From contig JASBTD010000063.1 of assembly GCA_030148605.1 (NCBI GenBank), forward strand, positions 124,001-188,000: a DNA stretch of 64,000 nt, written 5' to 3'. Positions within the stretch are counted from its first letter, which is position 1. Every line of letters begins with the position of its first letter. Both the position numbers and the translations under genes were made by a program. The stretch is from Erythrobacter sp. GTDB lineage: Bacteria; Pseudomonadota; Alphaproteobacteria; Sphingomonadales; Sphingomonadaceae. Below the pieces are notes generated by a model, which made no database searches, was not told where the DNA came from, and was given only the letters and a program-made list of their open reading frames with translations. This document shows, in pieces, positions 59,317 through 64,000 of this stretch.

Positions 59317-59341
59317 GTCCGTAATTGGGTCGTTAGCCGAC
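59317..59341. repeat. 25-bp inverted-repeat element, copy 3 (degenerate stem)
   Basis: GTCCGTAATTGGGTCGTTAGCCGAC, immediately after the amidohydrolase stop codon. Confidence 0.55.
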
Positions 59342-59696
59342 ATTTTCCGAACTTTGTGTCGCGAGAATTGCCCGTCCAACATAACGCTCAAGACTTTCCT
59401 ACAGCGCGCGTTCCATGCCAGATAGGCCAGATGCCGAAGATTTTCCCACAAGCCTCTGTATTCACGCCTGAATATTGCGAAAACCAAGCGAGCATTTTTC
59501 CACTCATGGACTGTGTTCCATGTGTTCCATCCTGTAGGAATAGGGGAGTGGGTGAAGGGGCGCTTGACTCTCCCCCTCACGCTCCACTAACCCGCGCGGC
59601 GCATTCGGAGCCGATTGGGCTCCTTCATCCACATCCCGTAGTCGAGTCCTGTCGAAGGACTGCGAGGATCACCTTGGCAGGTGAGGACGCACAAAT

Positions 59697-60986
59697 ATGG
59701 CCAACGTAACCGTGATCGGCGCACAATGGGGCGACGAAGGCAAAGGCAAGATCGTGGACTGGCTCGCCAGCCGCGCCGATGCCGTGGTCCGCTTTCAGGG
59801 CGGGCATAACGCTGGCCACACGCTGGTGGTCGATGGCACGACCTACAAGCTCAGCCTGCTGCCTTCGGGCATCGTTTCCGGCACGCTGTCGATGATCGGC
59901 AATGGTGTGGTGCTTGACCCTTGGGCGCTGCGCGATGAAGTGACCAAGCTCGAAGGGCAGGGCGTCACCATCAATGATGACAATCTTGCGATTGCAGACA
60001 ATTGCCCGTTGATCCTGCCGATTCACCGCGACCTGGATGGTTTGCGTGAGGCAGCGGCCGGGACCGGCAAGATCGGCACCACAGGGCGCGGGATTGGCCC
60101 GGCCTATGAGGACAAGGTCGGTCGCCGCGCGATCCGTGTGTGCGACCTGGCGCATCTCGATGATCTGGAACCGCAGCTTGACCGGCTGTGCGCGCATCAT
60201 GACGCGCTGCGCGCCGGGTTTGGCGAACCGCCGGTCGATCGCGAGCGCTTGCTGGGCGACTTGCGCGAGATCGCGCCTTTCGTGCTCAAGTTTGCGCAGC
60301 CGGTGTGGAAGCGCCTGAAGAAAGTGCGCAAGGCAGGGGCGAAGATCCTGTTTGAAGGCGCGCAGGGCGTGCTGCTCGATATCGACCACGGCACCTACCC
60401 CTTCGTCACCAGCTCGAACACGGTCAGCGGCACGGCTGCATCGGGTTCAGGGCTGGGGCCCAACTCGACCGGCTTCGTGCTGGGAATCGTCAAGGCCTAC
60501 ACGACCCGCGTTGGCTCTGGCCCGTTCCCGACCGAGCTGGATGACGAGGTGGGCCAGCGCTTGGGTGAACGCGGGCACGAGTTCGGCACGGTCACCGGGC
60601 GCCAGCGCCGCTGCGGTTGGTTCGATGCGGTGCTGGTCCGCCAAAGCTGCGCCATCAGCGGGGTGACCGGGATCGCGCTGACCAAGGTGGACGTGCTCGA
60701 CGGGCTGGAGACGATCAAGATCTGCACCGGCTATCGCCTCAAGAACAACGTGCTCGATTACTTCCCCAGTCATGCGGGCGACCAGGCCGCCGTCGAACCG
60801 ATCTATGAAGAGATGGAAGGCTGGAGCGAAAGCACCGCGGGTGCGCGCAGCTGGGCCGATCTGCCTGCGAATGCGATCAAGTATATCCAGCGGGTGCAGG
60901 AACTGATCGAGACACCGGTGGCGCTGGTTTCGACTAGCCCTGAACGCGACGACACGATCCTAGTGCGCGATCCGTTCATCGACTGA
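59697..60986 (+). CDS. purA: adenylosuccinate synthetase
   Basis: [73 protein letters not shown]. Confidence 0.98.
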   Translation: MANVTVIGAQWGDEGKGKIVDWLASRADAVVRFQGGHNAGHTLVVDGTTYKLSLLPSGIVSGTLSMIGNGVVLDPWALRDEVTKLEGQGVTINDDNLAIADNCPLILPIHRDLDGLREAAAGTGKIGTTGRGIGPAYEDKVGRRAIRVCDLAHLDDLEPQLDRLCAHHDALRAGFGEPPVDRERLLGDLREIAPFVLKFAQPVWKRLKKVRKAGAKILFEGAQGVLLDIDHGTYPFVTSSNTVSGTAASGSGLGPNSTGFVLGIVKAYTTRVGSGPFPTELDDEVGQRLGERGHEFGTVTGRQRRCGWFDAVLVRQSCAISGVTGIALTKVDVLDGLETIKICTGYRLKNNVLDYFPSHAGDQAAVEPIYEEMEGWSESTAGARSWADLPANAIKYIQRVQELIETPVALVSTSPERDDTILVRDPFID

Positions 60987-61168
60987 TTGGGCCAGGCGCG
61001 CAGCCAGTTCTCAATCGGCATGTAGGTATTCAACCTGATTGAAGTGCTCGATTCGCGGATTTACCTCCTGATTCTGCAACGTTCTCTCCGGTTGTCTTGC
61101 CCCCAAATAAAGGCATTCAGCGAGGGCTTTGCCGCAGTTCGGTCCTTCCGGTCTGAAAGGCGCCCCCG

Positions 61169-61216
61169 ATCCCCGTTTCTCTGCCTGGTGATAGGCCCGC
61201 GCAGAGAAGCGGGGAT
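61169..61216. repeat. Long inverted repeat/hairpin (16-bp arms)
   Basis: ATCCCCGTTTCTCTGC - 16 nt - GCAGAGAAGCGGGGAT; one G-U/mismatch. Confidence 0.75.
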
Positions 61217-61365
61217 ATTGCTGAGTCAAATTCGGCTGAACAGTTCGTATGAGCAGATGCCATTACTCGGATAACTAAACTGCAAATCTTCCATCCCGGC
61301 ATTTCATTCCTGACTTGAACTACACTTGTTTTATTTCTGTTCTGTAACTCGAATAGGAGATTCGA

Positions 61366-62343
61366 ATGAGCAAGTCGCGGGATTTCAGCTATCATGGCTC
61401 CGGGAATGCTGCTGGATTTTCTGTCGGTGTTTCAGTCTATGCGGACAGGCCCGGCATGCTCAGCCAGATATGCGAAGACCTGACGAGTGCGGGATTCAGC
61501 CTGGTCCAAAGTAGCGATCTTGATGCCTTGCTTGACGGGGAGGCTGCGCGGCTTGGTGACGTGGTCATCATCGATTGCTTGGAAGCGCCTCCTGCACGTT
61601 TGGCAGCACTTATGCAGCTCGACATGCGGGTTGTCAGTGCCGGGGCACAGCTCATCGTTTCGACAAGCCTTGATGCGCTTGACGAGGTGTTTGCTTGTTT
61701 CGATCAATCGGCTCCGCAATTCCTTGTGTCGCCCAGCCGGGCCGAACGCGTGGTTGCGATTGGCCAGGCCTTTGCCCTGACGGCCGGTGCAAAGGTGCAC
61801 GAGCTTTCGGAGGAAGACCGTGCCGCCTTGATCCAGCTCTCTCAGCAGGTTGAGCTGATCGCACGGCGAATCGAGGGCCTGTCGGATCATGGCGAGGAGG
61901 ATGATGGGAAGGATCGGTATCTACGCGACACAAAGCCTGCGTTCCGGGGGTTTTCGGAAGGTTCAAGCGAAGAGTCGCTTGTCGAGCCCGGATTGCCCGA
62001 TGCCAGGCTAGTGCGGGAGATCATTCACCGCCGTCGTGCGAGGTCGCGATATTTCGATAGCACGCTATTTTCCGATCTGGCGTGGGACATGCTGCTTGAT
62101 CTGACTGCAGCGGAAACCGAGCATAAGCGGGTTTCCGTCACGTCGCTCTGTATCGCTTCGGGCGTGCCTGCAACAACGGCATTGCGCTGGATCAGGCAGA
62201 TGACTGAGCTCGGATTGTTCGAGCGGGTTGAAGATACGCAGGACCGCCGCAGGGTGTTTATCTCACTTACGGCGAAGTCGCGCCGTGCGATGGCGCGCTA
62301 TTTTGCAGAGCTGGATGAAAGGAGTCCCGCTTTCGCGGCCTAG
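61366..62343 (+). CDS. MarR-like winged-helix regulator with divergent N-terminal domain
   Basis: C-terminal VTSLCIASGVPATTALRWIRQMTELGLFERVEDTQDRRRVFISLT. Confidence 0.75.
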   Translation: MSKSRDFSYHGSGNAAGFSVGVSVYADRPGMLSQICEDLTSAGFSLVQSSDLDALLDGEAARLGDVVIIDCLEAPPARLAALMQLDMRVVSAGAQLIVSTSLDALDEVFACFDQSAPQFLVSPSRAERVVAIGQAFALTAGAKVHELSEEDRAALIQLSQQVELIARRIEGLSDHGEEDDGKDRYLRDTKPAFRGFSEGSSEESLVEPGLPDARLVREIIHRRRARSRYFDSTLFSDLAWDMLLDLTAAETEHKRVSVTSLCIASGVPATTALRWIRQMTELGLFERVEDTQDRRRVFISLTAKSRRAMARYFAELDERSPAFAA

Positions 62344-63137
62344 AATTCAGGCTTGAGAATGATGGTAAGGCCGGAGGCGGAGTGATCATTGCCTGAAAAC
62401 ACTTCGCCGTAGGGAAGGCGCACTGCATCGGCGCGCGCCCGAGCCAAGATGGCTGCAGGAATTTCGCCGTCGCACAGGATTACCTCTGCCTCGCCCAGCA
62501 AGCGGGCCTGACGCAAGGTGAGATCATCGGGATCCGTGCTTGTAAGAATGAGTGTTTCAATGCGCGATTTCTCGGCTTGGGTAGCGCCTTCGAGCCAGTC
62601 GCTGACATTATCGTGCGACGACTGTTCGAAAGGATCGAGCGCACCACCTTCGCGCAGGGCATCGTCAAGCACGCGGCGACGATCCGCACCTGCCGGAAAC
62701 TTGGCGCGCAGTTTCTCGCGTGCCGCGAACAGCGCATTTGCCAGCTTGCCCAAGGATTGCGGGAGCAAGCGTTCCAGTCGCAGCCGCACATGCTTGGCCA
62801 ATCCTGCAGACGCTCCGCCAGTTCCGATCGCGATCAGTACCGGATCACGGTCAAGAATGCTGGGGGTGGTGAAATCGCACAGCTCGGGCATGTCGACGAC
62901 ATTCACCAGCATCCCGGCGCAGCGCAGGTTGATCGCGGCATTCTCGCAGGCGCGACTGTCTTCATAAGCGACAAACGCCAGCCGCACGCCTTCATCTATC
63001 GCGCGCTGCATGTCGTGCTCCACGATGCCGCCCGCGCGCTCGACCAGCCGTTTCTTGGGTTCAGCCGCTTCGCCATCGCCCAGCACCAGCACTTTCTGGC
63101 CCTTGATGCGGTGAAACAGTGGCAGCGAATTCATCAT
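62340..63137 (-). CDS. siroheme synthase-like: precorrin-2 dehydrogenase/ferrochelatase domain with truncated methyltransferase remnant
   Basis: MNSLPLFHRIKGQKVLVLGDGEAAEPKKRLVERAG...GTGGASAGLAKHVRLRLERLLP; C-terminal DDLTLRQARLLGEAEVILCDGEIPAAILARARADA. Confidence 0.88.
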   Translation of the reverse strand: MMNSLPLFHRIKGQKVLVLGDGEAAEPKKRLVERAGGIVEHDMQRAIDEGVRLAFVAYEDSRACENAAINLRCAGMLVNVVDMPELCDFTTPSILDRDPVLIAIGTGGASAGLAKHVRLRLERLLPQSLGKLANALFAAREKLRAKFPAGADRRRVLDDALREGGALDPFEQSSHDNVSDWLEGATQAEKSRIETLILTSTDPDDLTLRQARLLGEAEVILCDGEIPAAILARARADAVRLPYGEVFSGNDHSASGLTIILKPEF

Positions 63138-63155
63138 GGCAGGCGCCGGTCCACG

Positions 63156-64000
63156 CTAAAGCCAATCGGGGACGCGCTCTGCATCCATGATCGCAGCTGC
63201 CGCGATCCGGTCAGCCACCACGGCATAGCGGTCACCATCGACCAGCGTCTCGGCAACAAAACCGCGCGAATTGTACGAGCTCGCCATGGTCGCCCCGTAT
63301 GCGCCTGCGGTGCGGAACACGGCGAGATCGCCCGCTACCAGTGCATCGCATTCACGGTCGCGCGCGAAAGTGTCACCTGTCTCGCAGATCGGGCCGACGA
63401 TATTCGCGGTCATTCGCTCGCCAGTCGGTTTGATCGCTTCAAAGTCATGCCATGCGCCATAGAGCGCCGGGCGTGCTAGATCGTTCATTGCTGCATCGAC
63501 GATCACGAAGGGCGGGCCGTTGCCGCCGCGCTTTACCCGCACCACGCGGGTCAGCAAGATCCCGGCGTTGCCCGCGATAACCCGGCCAGGTTCAAAGGTG
63601 AGGTGTACGCCCCAGTCGCGTGTCACCCGGGCGACCATTGCGCCGTATTCCGCCGGGGAGGGCGGATTTTCGCCATCCTTGTAAGGCACGCCCAGGCCAC
63701 CACCCAGATCGACATGCGTGATCGTGTGACCCGCTGCGCGCAGATCTGTCACCAGTTGCCCCACCTTGCCAAAGGCGGTTTCCAGCGGTTCCAGATCGAG
63801 CAACTGGCTGCCGATATGCACCGCGACGCCGCGCAGGTTTAGCCCGTCGAGCGCTGCCAATTCGTCGAACACTTCGCGCGCATGAACCAGCGGAATGCCG
63901 AACTTGTTCTCGGCCTTGCCGGTCGAGATCTTTTCATGCGTCTTGGCATCGACATCGGGGTTGATGCGCAAACAGGCCGGGGCTTGTTCGCCGCGCGCCG
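63156..64000 (-). CDS. lysA: diaminopimelate decarboxylase, partial (N-terminus beyond right edge)
   Basis: LRINPDVDAKTHEKISTGKAENKFGIP, HIGSQL, DLGGGLGVPY, PICETGDTFARDR; frame open to the window end. Confidence 0.94.
   Translation of the reverse strand, partial: ARGEQAPACLRINPDVDAKTHEKISTGKAENKFGIPLVHAREVFDELAALDGLNLRGVAVHIGSQLLDLEPLETAFGKVGQLVTDLRAAGHTITHVDLGGGLGVPYKDGENPPSPAEYGAMVARVTRDWGVHLTFEPGRVIAGNAGILLTRVVRVKRGGNGPPFVIVDAAMNDLARPALYGAWHDFEAIKPTGERMTANIVGPICETGDTFARDRECDALVAGDLAVFRTAGAYGATMASSYNSRGFVAETLVDGDRYAVVADRIAAAAIMDAERVPDWL

Noticed and set aside
53855-59341. 25-bp repeats as integron attC sites
   Set aside because: GTTAGC resembles part of the attC R' core, but there is no matching RYYYAAC left core, the repeats are too short, and no integrase was found
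59248-59580. 110-aa minus-strand ORF between the amidohydrolase and purA
   Set aside because: Overlaps the amidohydrolase 3' end and repeat copy 3; no recognisable domain; coding support insufficient

Overview
A 64 kb chromosomal window from an alphaproteobacterium. Protein character and gene order suggest Sphingomonadales/Erythrobacteraceae (inference). About 60% of it is core genome. It holds a complete, tightly overlapping division/cell-wall (dcw) cluster: mraZ-rsmH-ftsL-ftsI-murE-murF-mraY-murD-ftsW-murG-murC-murB-ddl-ftsQ-ftsA-ftsZ. It also holds cysK-like, proC, obgE, proB, a sulfite-reduction operon (SUMT, DUF2849, cysI-like, DUF934, cysH), metC-like, sseA-like, queF, tRNA-Thr, rarA, serC, serA, hisZ, purA, a siroheme-synthase-like gene and a partial lysA. 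An accessory block of about 8 kb (ridA-like to amidohydrolase, ~51.2-59.6 kb) lies between hisZ and purA. No transposase, integrase, phage gene, rRNA or CRISPR array was seen. The most interesting signals are mostly non-coding. (1) Five CCC/GGG boxes at exactly 10-bp spacing upstream of mraZ, with five GANTC sites in 231 bp. (2) A perfect DnaA box between ftsA and ftsZ. (3) A 25-bp inverted-repeat element present three times in the accessory block, with a compensatory stem change. (4) A divergent Rrf2 regulator / membrane-AhpD-like (CGPC) fusion pair with a palindrome over the start region. (5) A hairpin that sequesters a Shine-Dalgarno sequence. (6) REP/BIME-like palindrome pairs, one REP-like unit forming the C-terminus of a gene. 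(7) A siroheme synthase with a vestigial methyltransferase remnant. All calls come from reading the sequence and supplied translations; no database search was run.
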